A DNA stretch of 64,000 nt. It comes from Oligoflexales bacterium. Its GTDB lineage: Bacteria > Bdellovibrionota_B > Oligoflexia > Oligoflexales > RGVZ01. Below the pieces are notes generated by a model. That model was not told where the DNA came from. It ran no database searches and saw nothing but the letters and a program-made list of their open reading frames with translations. The DNA lies in contig CANLUT010000001.1 of assembly GCA_947494335.1 (NCBI GenBank), forward strand, positions 558,001-622,000, in the 5' to 3' direction. The translations under genes and the position numbers were made by a program. The stretch's first letter is position 1; the number at the start of each line of letters is the position of its first letter. Positions 43,538 to 52,613 of the stretch are shown in pieces.

Positions 43538-45478
43538 TTATTTCGTTTTGTAATTGACGCAGGCGTATCTGGATTTTTCCTTTGTCCAGAAGATCCAACT
43601 TGTGTACTTCTGAGAGCTTGGCACGTCTTGGTCTTGAACCTGTGAACTATCGCAGGTGTGGTTCATCTGAACAACGCTTCCAGCCCGGTCGCTCCAGAAA
43701 GTGGCCCCTTTGAAGCGGCCACACGGGTAGCTGATAAGTGTTTTATCCTCATCGGCTCGGTACCCTGGATTTTGATCGCGCATCCACTTTGTATAAAAAT
43801 AGGACGCGTCGAGTACCCGTTTCCAATCCTCTTGGCCTGGGATGGTCCAGCTGGAGCCAGTCTCCGATGCGCATGACCTTCTTGCTTCATCAAAAGTGAC
43901 TTCACCGGCGCCGTTGCCCCAATTTTTCATATCGGCGGCAGCAATTGTTGCTGGTGGCATCCAAAAGCTTATGGTGTGGGCGAGGGGCGACGGCAAGTTT
44001 AGCTGGGGACGACCACCATCGATCACACTGTTGGACATGGCGACGCACTCGTTAGTGACAGCATTGAAGTCGATAGATCTGCCGCCACAGTATTCGAATG
44101 CGTCAGAAATTTTGCGCAGATATGATTTTAAAGATTTGTATTGGCCTGCGATTCCATTGTGAAACCGTGGGTCGAGGCTCCACTGCTCCCACCCATAGGA
44201 ACTCCAAATGCGATCAGCTTCTTTGGAAGCCCAGTTTTCTTCAACCAGGAGCTTGGCCAAGATGTCTGTATTTAATCGCGCTAATTCGCGGACTTGTCGA
44301 TTAAAAATATCGCCACCGCGCTTTTCGCCCTCCGGCTCGAAGCTGAAAATCACGTTATCATAGCTTTTAATGCCGACGCTCAAAACCGCTTCATTAGACT
44401 GCTCTTCCGCGGTCAAGAGTTTATTCATCTCCGCCAGAGACTCTTCGAGAGTTAATTTGGCGCCCTCCGTCGTATTTCGGCCTCGAGCCCGCACCATGAC
44501 ATCTACGGCTTGATCCATGAGTTTTTTGGAACCATTGGCTTTCACGCCAGCCTTCATCTCTTTAGAAACTTCCCCTGCCGACGAGAACTTGGCAGCTGCT
44601 TTGGCGCCGTAATTTACGGATCCTGCCATCGAGGTCTCAAATGTTTTTTTGTTCATAACGGCAACCATCCAAATTTCACGCCCTTGGACGGTGTACTCAA
44701 TATAGTGATCACCGCAATTTTTAACGAGTCTTCCCCAACTCTGAGCCATGGTGGCTTCGGTGCCTGGGAGAGCTTTACCATCGAAAATAACTTGACGAAG
44801 TTTGCTATTGAATTGGGGGTTAACAATGGCATTGCTTGCTTTCGCAGGAAATTCCTTGCGCCCATGCATCAATATGAAGACATTTTCGCTTGTGTTTTGA
44901 AAGCGTGCATTTAATTGAGCCTCAAAGCTCGAGGCGATCTCACCAGAAAGTCTCTTTTTTGACATGCTTGCCGAAGCATTATTCGCATATGTGGCATCAA
45001 TGGCAGAAGTTACGTCTTTAGTAGACGTCAGATAATAGAGGGCAATAGCAGTTGTACCACTAGCGTCCCCAAGTGCTGTGCCGGTTCTTTTTTCGTAGGC
45101 TATATCAAGCTGAATGTCTCCGATATCCAAGCCGTCATTCTCTGCGAGCAGCATGTCTGGAGTTACAGGTTCAATCATTCCGTTATTAACGGGCGTTGTG
45201 TCGCCACCAGTTATAGAACCTGCTGCTGCCGGATCAGTCGTTGGTGGTGTGGTCGTGGTATCCGGCGAAGCTACGGTCGGGTCTTCAGTGGCAATCTTTT
45301 CCCCAGTGACGCAGAGTGAGCTACTGACATCATTGGTTACTAGATTGAATCCTTTCCCTGGTAAGATGAATCCCTTCATCGACAACGTGTCGCGTTTGAC
45401 CCTTGATGCAGTGCTTCGCGATTTACAGGCCCATACACTGGCCAGAGTTATCAATAAGATAACGCCTTTTGTTCGCAT
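43538..45478 (-). CDS. Large lipoprotein with weak MACPF-like motif
   Basis: A 646-residue protein with signal and lipobox ASVWAC (Cys18). A Thr/Pro-rich linker (about residues 65-100) leads to a central domain where WGRLVKNCGDHYIEYTVQG resembles the MACPF signature (Y/W-G-T-H-(Y/F) then a glycine), with flanking long helices rich in Ala/Lys as in MACPF membrane-insertion segments. The C-terminal 180 residues are Cys/Trp-rich (RSCASETGSSWTIPGQEDW, SYPCGRF, NHTC, YACVNY) and resemble a lectin- or FGE-like recognition domain. AAAGGAG precedes the ATG. If the MACPF reading is right it would be a pore former; this is a weak assignment. Confidence 0.6.
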   Translation of the reverse strand: MRTKGVILLITLASVWACKSRSTASRVKRDTLSMKGFILPGKGFNLVTNDVSSSLCVTGEKIATEDPTVASPDTTTTPPTTDPAAAGSITGGDTTPVNNGMIEPVTPDMLLAENDGLDIGDIQLDIAYEKRTGTALGDASGTTAIALYYLTSTKDVTSAIDATYANNASASMSKKRLSGEIASSFEAQLNARFQNTSENVFILMHGRKEFPAKASNAIVNPQFNSKLRQVIFDGKALPGTEATMAQSWGRLVKNCGDHYIEYTVQGREIWMVAVMNKKTFETSMAGSVNYGAKAAAKFSSAGEVSKEMKAGVKANGSKKLMDQAVDVMVRARGRNTTEGAKLTLEESLAEMNKLLTAEEQSNEAVLSVGIKSYDNVIFSFEPEGEKRGGDIFNRQVRELARLNTDILAKLLVEENWASKEADRIWSSYGWEQWSLDPRFHNGIAGQYKSLKSYLRKISDAFEYCGGRSIDFNAVTNECVAMSNSVIDGGRPQLNLPSPLAHTISFWMPPATIAAADMKNWGNGAGEVTFDEARRSCASETGSSWTIPGQEDWKRVLDASYFYTKWMRDQNPGYRADEDKTLISYPCGRFKGATFWSDRAGSVVQMNHTCDSSQVQDQDVPSSQKYTSWIFWTKEKSRYACVNYKTK

Positions 45479-45703
45479 ACGACTCTCCTTTGTCGAAATA
45501 ACGGATTTGGGATTGGAATCGGTCTGTTATTCATGGGACTTTAGGTCATTAGGTCGCAATACGCTCTGGGCGTCACGCATGCGCATCGTGCGGCACGATA
45601 TTGATAACGACGCAAAAAAAACGGATTTGAGGTAGGATATGATAGGCTTATAGGGTGTTTTTCCTATATTCTGTCACTAATAACTGGTGAAAAGGGGGGT
45701 AGA
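45479..45703. other. Divergent intergenic region with operator-like palindrome
   Basis: 225 nt between the MACPF-like lipoprotein (minus) and the small cysteine-rich peptide (plus). ATCGTGCGGCACGAT at 45585-45599 is a 6-3-6 palindrome. AACGGATTTG occurs twice, near 45498 and 45618. No gene is seen. Confidence 0.45.
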
Positions 45704-45916
45704 ATGAGCTCCAAAAGCGTGGTCTTTTTCTCGTTATTTGCTCTGCTGACATTGGGATCCGTGGCTACAGATAAGTCAGTCAGCCGTAATTTGGAGTCTG
45801 GGGGCATCAGCTCCGCCTCTTCTGATTGTGATGCTGCTAGTCGATTCTGCTCGATGCGCTGCATCTCAGAGCCGCCAGGATGCTACGAAAAATGCATGCG
45901 AGAAAGTGGCTGCTGA
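45704..45916 (+). CDS. Small secreted cysteine-rich peptide
   Basis: A 70-residue protein with a clear signal peptide (VVFFSLFALLTLGSVA, probable cleavage before TDK) and a mature part of about 50 residues. Six cysteines lie in its C-terminal half with spacing CX6CX3CX6CX3CX5C, that is, two CX3C motifs, which would give three disulfides in the periplasm or outside. A strong AGGGGGGT ribosome site precedes the ATG, supporting expression. It diverges from the MACPF-like gene and ends 3 nt before the truC stop. I know no family with this pattern; toxin, inhibitor and structural roles are all open. Confidence 0.7.
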   Translation: MSSKSVVFFSLFALLTLGSVATDKSVSRNLESGGISSASSDCDAASRFCSMRCISEPPGCYEKCMRESGC

Positions 45917-45919
45917 TAA

Positions 45920-46603
45920 TTATGTCGTTTCAGTTATCCAGCCGTTTAGGCTGAGAACTTTACTCATTTCATCTGGTAATGGAGTGCCAATCGTTAACAA
46001 GCGTCCTGATGGGTGGGTTATAACCAGTTCAGAGGCGTGCAGTAGTAGGCGATTCAGGTTCATCCGGTCGCGCCAGATTTGATTGTGATGGCTATCGCCG
46101 TGCTTGGTATCGCCAATAATTGGCCAGCCGAGATCTCGAAGGTGTCTTCTGATTTGATGAAATCTGCCCGTCCGCGGCGAGACTTCAAGGTAGCTATAGC
46201 GACTTTGTGGATATTTTTCATTGGGCCATGGAAGTTCGATTTTGGAGAGGCATTTAATCTCCGTCTCAGCATCTACAATCTTCTCATGAACTTTCAAAGG
46301 CTGCTGGCAAACAAGATTGCGCGCGTAACCGCGAGTGATGCAGTGGTAAGTCTTTTTTGTCTCGCGGGACATAAATTGATCATTCAAGAATTTTAGTACG
46401 TCACGATCGGTAGCAAAGACAAGAACGCCACTAGTTCCGCCGTCAAGTCGATGGACGGGATGAACTTCTCGATTTAATTGATTGCGAAGATGTTGCAGGA
46501 CAATCGGACGATGGCGATTGAACTCATTGCGATGCACATCCCAGCCTGATGGCTTATTGACCGCCACGAGGTCATCGTCTTTGTATAATATTTCGAGTTC
46601 CAA
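45920..46603 (-). CDS. truC: tRNA pseudouridine synthase TruC-like
   Basis: A 227-residue RluA-family enzyme. It begins ELEILYKDDDLVAVNKPSGWDVHR and has the catalytic aspartate in VHRLDGGTSG, followed by RYSYLEVSPRTGRFHQIRRHL and PIIGDTKHGD. These match E. coli TruC, which makes pseudouridine 65 in tRNA, better than RluA/C/D. HRLDGG replaces the common HRLDRP. The start is TTG 46603, with AGGAG 5-6 nt upstream. It lies downstream of mtaB on the same strand, giving two adjacent tRNA-modification genes. Confidence 0.88.
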   Translation of the reverse strand: MELEILYKDDDLVAVNKPSGWDVHRNEFNRHRPIVLQHLRNQLNREVHPVHRLDGGTSGVLVFATDRDVLKFLNDQFMSRETKKTYHCITRGYARNLVCQQPLKVHEKIVDAETEIKCLSKIELPWPNEKYPQSRYSYLEVSPRTGRFHQIRRHLRDLGWPIIGDTKHGDSHHNQIWRDRMNLNRLLLHASELVITHPSGRLLTIGTPLPDEMSKVLSLNGWITETT

Positions 46604-46669
46604 GAGCGCTCCTGATGAGTGGTGCGTTTGCCGAGAAAAGTCGGACTATGGAGGTCCAGGGGAAAATAA

Positions 46670-48097
46670 TCAATTGATTGCAGCAGGAACGCCTAGCATT
46701 CGATCATTGTTTACAAAACCTTTTAGCGTCCAAAGGCTCGTAGTTCCAGGAGTGGTTTGAGCATTAGCAACACTGGCCACCACATTCAAGTAGTTGCGAG
46801 TAATGCCCATGGGACGTCCGGCATCATCCATATCTCGTTCCCACAGCACTTCAACTGGCTGGTTGATGAATCGCGAGCGGTAAGCTTTTTGAAGTGATTG
46901 CGATAATGATCGCAGTCTCTGGCCGCGTTCTTTTATAATTGCAATATCCAGATGTCCCGGCATCTTATCAGCGGCCGTATTAGGTCTCCGCGAGTAAGGG
47001 AATACGTGGAGATAGTTAAGGCCGACATTTTTGATGAATTCAAAAGTCTGCTCGAACTGTTCATCTGTCTCCCCTGGAAATCCAGGAATCACGTCAGCCC
47101 CGAGGCAAACATCAGGGAAGTAGTGGCGGGCCATGTCACAGGACTCTTTGTAACGGGCAGTGTTGTACTTTCGGCGCATACGACGCAGCACATCATCATG
47201 CCCAGCTTGCAAGGGAAGGTGAAAGTGGTCGCAAAATTTTGCACGATGCTCTGCCAAAACTTTGATTAAGCCCTCTGTCAATTCAGCTGGTTCCAGGGAG
47301 GAAATTCTAACCCGTGACAAACCATCGACGTCAAAAAGTTGTTTTAGAAATTCAACGAATGGTTCCGAAGTCGTGTGCTCGCCTTCAGGTGCATGGTCCA
47401 TTCCGAAGTCACCGATATGGATTCCTGTTAAGACGATTTCTTTTGTTCCTAACGAGACCAAACGTTTTGCTTCCTGTAGAGCAAGCTCCATCGGAACACT
47501 ACGACTAGCTCCTCTTGCATAGGGAATTAAACAATAGGCACAAAACCCGTTACAACCATCCTGGATTTTCAGAAACGCGCGCGTCTGCGTGGAATCTGCG
47601 TGATCAAAAAGCGTCAGTGAGGATTTAAAATGGGACTGTTTGTTTTCAGAAACTGAGCCGATACCTTCTGGTAATTTCAGAATCGATCGTCCCTCGCGTT
47701 TGGCTCTTAGCTGACGTTGAACAAAAGCGACGAGTTGGTCTTTGGCTTCGTTCGGCACGATCACGTCGACTTCGTCCATATCTGCAAGGCGCGCGGAGTC
47801 GGTTTGGGCGTAACAGCCCGTCATCACAACCAAGCTCTCAGAGCTGTCGCGACGGAAACGGCGGGCCAGGTAACGCGCTTCTTTATCAGCGTTATTGGTG
47901 ACGCTACAGGTGTTCACTATATTGATTGTGGCAAGCGCCGGGTCCTCGACCAGTTCATAGCCGACCGCCTTAAACTGATTTTCGATGGCGTGGGAATCGA
48001 AGGTGTTTACCTTGCAACCAAGCGTTTTAACGTAAATTTTTTCCGAAGTCTGATGCTCCGGAGACATTGCTACGTCTTGTGATGGTCGATTGTCCAC
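46670..48097 (-). CDS. mtaB: tRNA t6A37 methylthiotransferase MtaB
   Basis: A 475-residue radical SAM methylthiotransferase. Three N-terminal cysteines for the auxiliary cluster appear in TLGCKVN, VNTCSVT and MTGCYAQ. The radical-SAM triad is DGCNGFCAYCLIPYARG. The C-terminal segment corresponds to a TRAM domain. YVKTLGCKVNTFDS and SVTNNAD favour MtaB (ms2t6A) over MiaB or RimO. The start is GTG 48097 with AGGA 6 nt upstream. It diverges from hemF. Confidence 0.92.
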   Translation of the reverse strand: MDNRPSQDVAMSPEHQTSEKIYVKTLGCKVNTFDSHAIENQFKAVGYELVEDPALATINIVNTCSVTNNADKEARYLARRFRRDSSESLVVMTGCYAQTDSARLADMDEVDVIVPNEAKDQLVAFVQRQLRAKREGRSILKLPEGIGSVSENKQSHFKSSLTLFDHADSTQTRAFLKIQDGCNGFCAYCLIPYARGASRSVPMELALQEAKRLVSLGTKEIVLTGIHIGDFGMDHAPEGEHTTSEPFVEFLKQLFDVDGLSRVRISSLEPAELTEGLIKVLAEHRAKFCDHFHLPLQAGHDDVLRRMRRKYNTARYKESCDMARHYFPDVCLGADVIPGFPGETDEQFEQTFEFIKNVGLNYLHVFPYSRRPNTAADKMPGHLDIAIIKERGQRLRSLSQSLQKAYRSRFINQPVEVLWERDMDDAGRPMGITRNYLNVVASVANAQTTPGTTSLWTLKGFVNNDRMLGVPAAIN

Positions 48098-48279
48098 GAC
48101 GAGTCCTACTTCCTAAAATCCAACGTTGGCGCTTTATAAGGCAATTTTAATAGAATGCCAATAATTAAACTCGGCACAGAGGGGACGCAAGGTGGACTTT
48201 AAACTCGACAAGGCCAGCAGACAGGCATACTGTGAGGCCCATTAAAAATGGCTTTGTCCCTTAAATTTGAGAGGGTTAA

Positions 48280-49089
48280 ATGGGAGTTCTTACGGATCAG
48301 CAGAAAGCCAGATTCATGGACCTTTTGTGGTCCATTCAAAGTCGACTGCTGGCTGCGTTCGAGGAGATAGACGGTAAAGCGAAAGCTGAGCGGAAGTCTT
48401 GGGAGCGCGGAGAAGGAGCGGGTGGTGGCACGATGGGAGTCATCCGCGGTGCCATCGTTGAAAAAGCCGGATGTAATGTTTCGGCTGTCTCAGGTCCTGA
48501 ATACCCCGCCATTGAAGGTGAGCACAAAGGAAAGCCTTTTTGGGCTGCTGGCGTCTCAACAATTGCGCATATGTACTCTCCGATGGCCCCCATTGCGCAC
48601 ATGAATGTGCGTTGTCTGGAGGTTGGTGACACCTTTTGGGTTGGTGGCGGTGCTGACTTAACGCCGTTTAAAGCGTTTGATGACGATACCAAAGCGTTCC
48701 ATGCCGCACTTGAAGAGGCTTGCCGCGGCGAGTCTCATGGCACCTACGATCGTTACAAGAAATGGTGTGACGAGTATTTTTACATCCCTCATCGCAAATC
48801 AATACGCGGTGTTGGCGGAATTTTCTTTGACTACTTGAAAGGTGATTTTGATCAGCTTTTGAACTTCTTAGGCAAGGTGACGTCGGCTTATTGTACCGTT
48901 TACCCTGAAATATTGAAAAAAAGGGTCGATGAACCATTTACGGACGAGCAGAAGGACGCCCAACTTTTTTGGCGTGGACGATATGCAGAGTTTAATCTGG
49001 CTTGGGATCGCGGCACCAGGTTTGGATTGATGACGGGTGGGAATACGGAAGCGATTTTTGTGTCATTGCCGCCGGTCGTTAAGTGGTGA
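48280..49089 (+). CDS. hemF: Oxygen-dependent coproporphyrinogen III oxidase
   Basis: A 269-residue enzyme (E. coli HemF 299). Recognisable segments are ERGEGAGGGTMGVIRG, MAPIAHMNVRCLEVG, GGGADLTPF, RGVGGIFFDYL and the closing ESLPP-type motif FVSLPPVVKW. It decarboxylates coproporphyrinogen III using O2. The protein stops right after VVKW, where many homologues continue for about 20 residues. AGAGGG precedes the ATG. It heads a plus-strand run into ccmF, linking heme synthesis to cytochrome c maturation. Confidence 0.94.
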   Translation: MGVLTDQQKARFMDLLWSIQSRLLAAFEEIDGKAKAERKSWERGEGAGGGTMGVIRGAIVEKAGCNVSAVSGPEYPAIEGEHKGKPFWAAGVSTIAHMYSPMAPIAHMNVRCLEVGDTFWVGGGADLTPFKAFDDDTKAFHAALEEACRGESHGTYDRYKKWCDEYFYIPHRKSIRGVGGIFFDYLKGDFDQLLNFLGKVTSAYCTVYPEILKKRVDEPFTDEQKDAQLFWRGRYAEFNLAWDRGTRFGLMTGGNTEAIFVSLPPVVKW

Positions 49090-49126
49090 TGCGAGGCCTA
49101 AGACTGAATACGCAATAGGTGTTTGA

Positions 49127-51118
49127 ATGCTAGCTGATTTAGGTTTTTTTCTTCTCTTTGTATGCACGTTGCTCAGTGTCTACAGTACGTTCGCAAGCAT
49201 TGCGGCTGGACGTAAGAGGCATCGCAGACTATTTCGCTCAGCAAGAGTCGCCTCGACTCTATCAGCGGTCTTTTGCTTGCTGGCTTGTTTGATCTTGTGG
49301 TTTTTGTTTTTCCAACGCGATTATTCGGTCGCCTATATTTTTAAAAACTCATCAAACGATCTACCGTACCTATACCGGATTACTGCGTTCTGGAGCTCTT
49401 TAGAGGGTAGCCACACTTTGTGGACCCTTTTATTAGCCATTTTTAGTGCAATTGCGATGTGGACAGGTTCGAAAGATAATGAGCACATTATGCCTTGGGT
49501 CAACGCTGCGTTGCAGGCCGTGCTGTCCTGGATGTTTTTCATGACGATCTCTTACTCGGATCCATTCGTTCGCATGTTCCCGCCAATGCCAAACGGGCAG
49601 GGCATGAATGCGCTGCTCCAGAATCCCTATATGGCGATTCATCCGCCAACACTGTTTACAGGCTACACGACACTGGCGATTCCCTACGCCTATGGTGTTG
49701 CAGCATTGTGCTATGGTGATGTGACTGATGGTTGGTTGCGAACCACCAGACGCTGGGCTTTATTAGCTTGGGTGGCTCTAACATGTGGCGTGTGGCTCGG
49801 TGGTCGTTGGGCTTATGTTGAACTAGGATGGGCAGGATACTGGGCTTGGGACCCGGTTGAAAATAGCTCGCTAATACCCTGGCTACTTGCAACCGCGCTT
49901 CTGCATTCCCTTATTGTTCAGGAGAAACTCGGGCACTTGAAGCGACTCTCAATTGTTTTGGCCGTGATGGCGTTTTTCATGAGTTTTTTCGGAACCTTTT
50001 TAACGCGTTCCGGAATTGTTTCATCTGTCCATAGTTTTGCGGAGTCTCCGATCGGTCCCAATTATCTGGGCTTTCTTGCCGTGCTCTTGATGTTATTTGT
50101 TGGACTTTACGCATGGCGTGCCCACGCTGTCTTGCCCGCCGATACTGACAAGGTTTGGGGGGTTAGCAAGGAATCAGCGTTAGTGATGACTCAATTTTTA
50201 CTACTAACCATGGCTGCGATTGTCGTCATCGGGACCCTTTTCCCAATTGTGTCTGAGGCTTTGACTGGACAGAGGACTTCGATCCAAGCTCCGTACTTTA
50301 ACGCATTTGCGCCTTGGATTGGTTTGGGGATGATCGTCATGTTGGCACTAGGCAATATCATGCGTTTTCAGTCAGCAGTGATCCCACGGGCTAAGTCAAC
50401 ACTTGGAGGATCGGCGCTTCTAGCAGTCCCTGTTTGCGCAGTGCTCATTTACTATGGTGACGTAATGTCGACGCCTTCCAGATTTGCATTGGGCGCACAA
50501 ATTGTAGGTTTGTATCTGTGCAGCTGGGCTTTGATGACCATCACTTGGGACCTTGTAAATCGCTATCGTGATGTGAACTCAAACCTCAGTTTAATGTGGA
50601 ATCGCAATCGCGCATTTTTAGGCGCTTGGTTGGCACATGTTGGCGTGTTGATCGCCATTATTGGCTTTCTTGGTAATTACCGAGGACTTGTCAGTGAAGT
50701 GACGCTTCAAAAGGGTCAAACTCACGAGTTCTATGGTTATAGTTTGAAATTTGATGGCATCAGCACCGACCAGAAAGACAATGCGACGTTATTTCAAGCA
50801 CCACTCGTGGTTAGCCGTCAGGGCGAGCAGTTAGGTGTGATTTACCCCGCAAAAAGCAGGTATCCGACGAAGGCCGAGTTGCTGAACGAGGTCGGTTTAA
50901 TGACATCGCTCTGGCACGACCTCTACGTTGTGGTGGCTGACTTTGAGCGGAAGACCGGGGCGGCCGTTACGCTGCAGGTTCATATTAATCCGACGGTTCG
51001 CTTTGTTTGGTTGTCCGCATTTTTTCTTGCGATTGGTGGTTTTATTGCCATGTCTGACAGACATCGTGGCCAACGCTCAAGGGATGTGATCGCCGGTGAG
51101 TGGGAGGTGCGGGCGTGA
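49127..51118 (+). CDS. ccmF: Cytochrome c heme lyase subunit CcmF
   Basis: A 663-residue polytopic inner-membrane protein. The WWD heme-handling motif reads GWAGYWAWDPVENSSL, and conserved histidines appear in EGSHTLW, AIHPPTLF, SSVHSFA and the C-terminal LAHVGV. It ligates heme from CcmE to apocytochrome with CcmH. Its stop overlaps the ccmH start (GTGA). ccmA-E are not in the window. Confidence 0.96.
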   Translation: MLADLGFFLLFVCTLLSVYSTFASIAAGRKRHRRLFRSARVASTLSAVFCLLACLILWFLFFQRDYSVAYIFKNSSNDLPYLYRITAFWSSLEGSHTLWTLLLAIFSAIAMWTGSKDNEHIMPWVNAALQAVLSWMFFMTISYSDPFVRMFPPMPNGQGMNALLQNPYMAIHPPTLFTGYTTLAIPYAYGVAALCYGDVTDGWLRTTRRWALLAWVALTCGVWLGGRWAYVELGWAGYWAWDPVENSSLIPWLLATALLHSLIVQEKLGHLKRLSIVLAVMAFFMSFFGTFLTRSGIVSSVHSFAESPIGPNYLGFLAVLLMLFVGLYAWRAHAVLPADTDKVWGVSKESALVMTQFLLLTMAAIVVIGTLFPIVSEALTGQRTSIQAPYFNAFAPWIGLGMIVMLALGNIMRFQSAVIPRAKSTLGGSALLAVPVCAVLIYYGDVMSTPSRFALGAQIVGLYLCSWALMTITWDLVNRYRDVNSNLSLMWNRNRAFLGAWLAHVGVLIAIIGFLGNYRGLVSEVTLQKGQTHEFYGYSLKFDGISTDQKDNATLFQAPLVVSRQGEQLGVIYPAKSRYPTKAELLNEVGLMTSLWHDLYVVVADFERKTGAAVTLQVHINPTVRFVWLSAFFLAIGGFIAMSDRHRGQRSRDVIAGEWEVRA

Positions 51119-51621
51119 GGCGGATTGCGATCATTTTGACCGTTTTGTCGCTCACAGTTTGTGCGACGGCGTCCTTTTCGCAAGGAATTGCCAAGCCTCG
51201 TGATGACCTCAAAGTGGAAGATCACACCTTTCGAGATGTAGCCGGGGACTTACGGTGTCCAACCTGCACGGGTCTCAGTGTTCTTGATAGCGATGCGTCT
51301 TTTTCTATCCAAATCAAAAACGAAGTGAAAGAGCAACTAGCCGCTGGAAAATCTAAAGACGAGATTTTAAATTTTTTTACTGATCGTTATGGTCCATGGA
51401 TTTTACGTGTGCCTCCAAAAGAGGGTGTTCATGTTTTTGCATGGATTATTCCAATTGCTGTTTTGATCCTCGGGCCGATAATTATTTGGCTCACAGTGTG
51501 GTCTCGACGCCGGCGTGTTCGTACCGATGAGTTGGTAACGCGCACAGTTGATGATGTGGTTACTGAGATGCATGAAAAACTGGAACAGCTACGAGGCAAA
51601 GATGCGGGGGCCAAACGATGA
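51115..51621 (+). CDS. ccmH: Cytochrome c maturation protein CcmH (CcmL-like)
   Basis: A 168-residue protein with a signal sequence, the redox motif DLRCPTCTGLSVLDSDA (LRCxxC) and a C-terminal membrane helix (VFAWIIPIAVLILGPIIIW). It reduces the apocytochrome CxxCH thiols for heme attachment. The GTG at 51115 gives a 4-nt overlap with ccmF. It lacks the TPR (CcmI) extension of the E. coli protein; the next gene may supply part of that role. Confidence 0.94.
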   Translation: MRRIAIILTVLSLTVCATASFSQGIAKPRDDLKVEDHTFRDVAGDLRCPTCTGLSVLDSDASFSIQIKNEVKEQLAAGKSKDEILNFFTDRYGPWILRVPPKEGVHVFAWIIPIAVLILGPIIIWLTVWSRRRRVRTDELVTRTVDDVVTEMHEKLEQLRGKDAGAKR

Positions 51622-51926
51622 ATCCGCTAGTTCTAGTTTGCAGCCTGGTTTGTTTAATTGTGATGATTGCGGTTTTTCTACCCTTTGTTTGGGGTCCCGG
51701 TGGGCTGCTTCAGGACGCGGCGACGACCGATGATATTGAAACTCTGATGAAACGTGAACAGGCTATCTTACAGCGATGGCTGCGTGATGAAGCCGCAGCA
51801 GCTGCCGGCGAAATTTCCAAAACTGAATGGCAGCAACGTCAAAGCTATCTCACCAGTCGTTACGTGGATTTGGCGCGTCGCGTCGCGTGGTTGAAATCAT
51901 CCGACACTCAGCAGGAGAAAGAATGA
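51618..51926 (+). CDS. CcmI N-terminal-like membrane protein
   Basis: A 102-residue protein: an N-terminal membrane helix (VLVCSLVCLIVMIAVFLPFVW) then a charged, heptad-like helix (IETLMKREQAILQRWLRDEA, ISKTEWQQRQSYLTSRYVDL). This matches the membrane/leucine-zipper part of CcmI without the TPR domain. It starts in a 4-nt overlap with ccmH and ends in a 4-nt overlap with the next gene, so it is part of the cytochrome c operon. Confidence 0.65.
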   Translation: MNPLVLVCSLVCLIVMIAVFLPFVWGPGGLLQDAATTDDIETLMKREQAILQRWLRDEAAAAAGEISKTEWQQRQSYLTSRYVDLARRVAWLKSSDTQQEKE

Positions 51927-52600
51927 AACGTCTATCCTCCATAGCTGTGTGGACCATTTTTTTAATGGGGTTGGCCGGGCATTTGCGGGCCGCAGATGAT
52001 GTTATGGTCATGCCAAAGCAGCTTTTGGTGTTAAAGCCTGCGATCGACTCCGTTGCTGGTACCTGGGTGGCTGCAGTAAGAAATGCAGGGAATTCAGACG
52101 TTAACTTCTCGCTTCCGGTTCTGTTGCCCGCAGACGCGAGTGACTTTATGCCGATTGAGGGTCTATCTGCTGATCAAATTCGCCTTGGAAACAAGGGTCT
52201 GGAAATCGAAAAGCCGTTTAGTCCTGGTGTCACTGTGGTTAGTGTGGGATTTGTACTTCCTGCCCGATCGGGTCGGGCTATGATGAAACTACATAGTCGT
52301 GCAGATGTCGGTGAGTTGACGGTCATGACGCCGCGAGGGCTTTTGGATGTGCGTTCACCTGAGCTTGTTGAAACGGCTCCGGACGTACAGGATATGCAGC
52401 GCTACAGCGTCTGGACGGTGAACCGGATGCTGTTGGCAGACCAGACTCTTGATATTTCTATTGGTGGAGTTCCCGAAGGGCGATCCAAGCTGTGGCTCGT
52501 GGGTGGATTGCTGGGTATAGTTCTCGTTTTTGGTAGTTGGATTTTTGCGCGACGAACAGAGCCACAGATCAAGTCGGCTGCAATTGACGAATTAGCATAA
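51923..52600 (+). CDS. Exported membrane-anchored protein in the ccm operon
   Basis: A 225-residue protein with a signal peptide (cleavage near GHLRA-ADD), a beta-rich periplasmic domain of about 160 residues (a conserved-looking AGNSDVNFSLPVLLP) and a C-terminal membrane helix (LWLVGGLLGIVLVFGSWIF). I do not recognise the family. The 4-nt overlap with the CcmI-like gene ties it to cytochrome c maturation, perhaps as an assembly factor. Confidence 0.7.
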   Translation: MKRLSSIAVWTIFLMGLAGHLRAADDVMVMPKQLLVLKPAIDSVAGTWVAAVRNAGNSDVNFSLPVLLPADASDFMPIEGLSADQIRLGNKGLEIEKPFSPGVTVVSVGFVLPARSGRAMMKLHSRADVGELTVMTPRGLLDVRSPELVETAPDVQDMQRYSVWTVNRMLLADQTLDISIGGVPEGRSKLWLVGGLLGIVLVFGSWIFARRTEPQIKSAAIDELA

Positions 52601-52613
52601 GTGAGGTGTATTG

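Noticed and set aside
48192-48245. Seventeen-codon frame (GTG start after an AGGGG motif) upstream of hemF, a possible leader peptide.
   Set aside because: Short and without a repeated codon run, attenuator stem or other regulatory structure visible; chance occurrence is likely.
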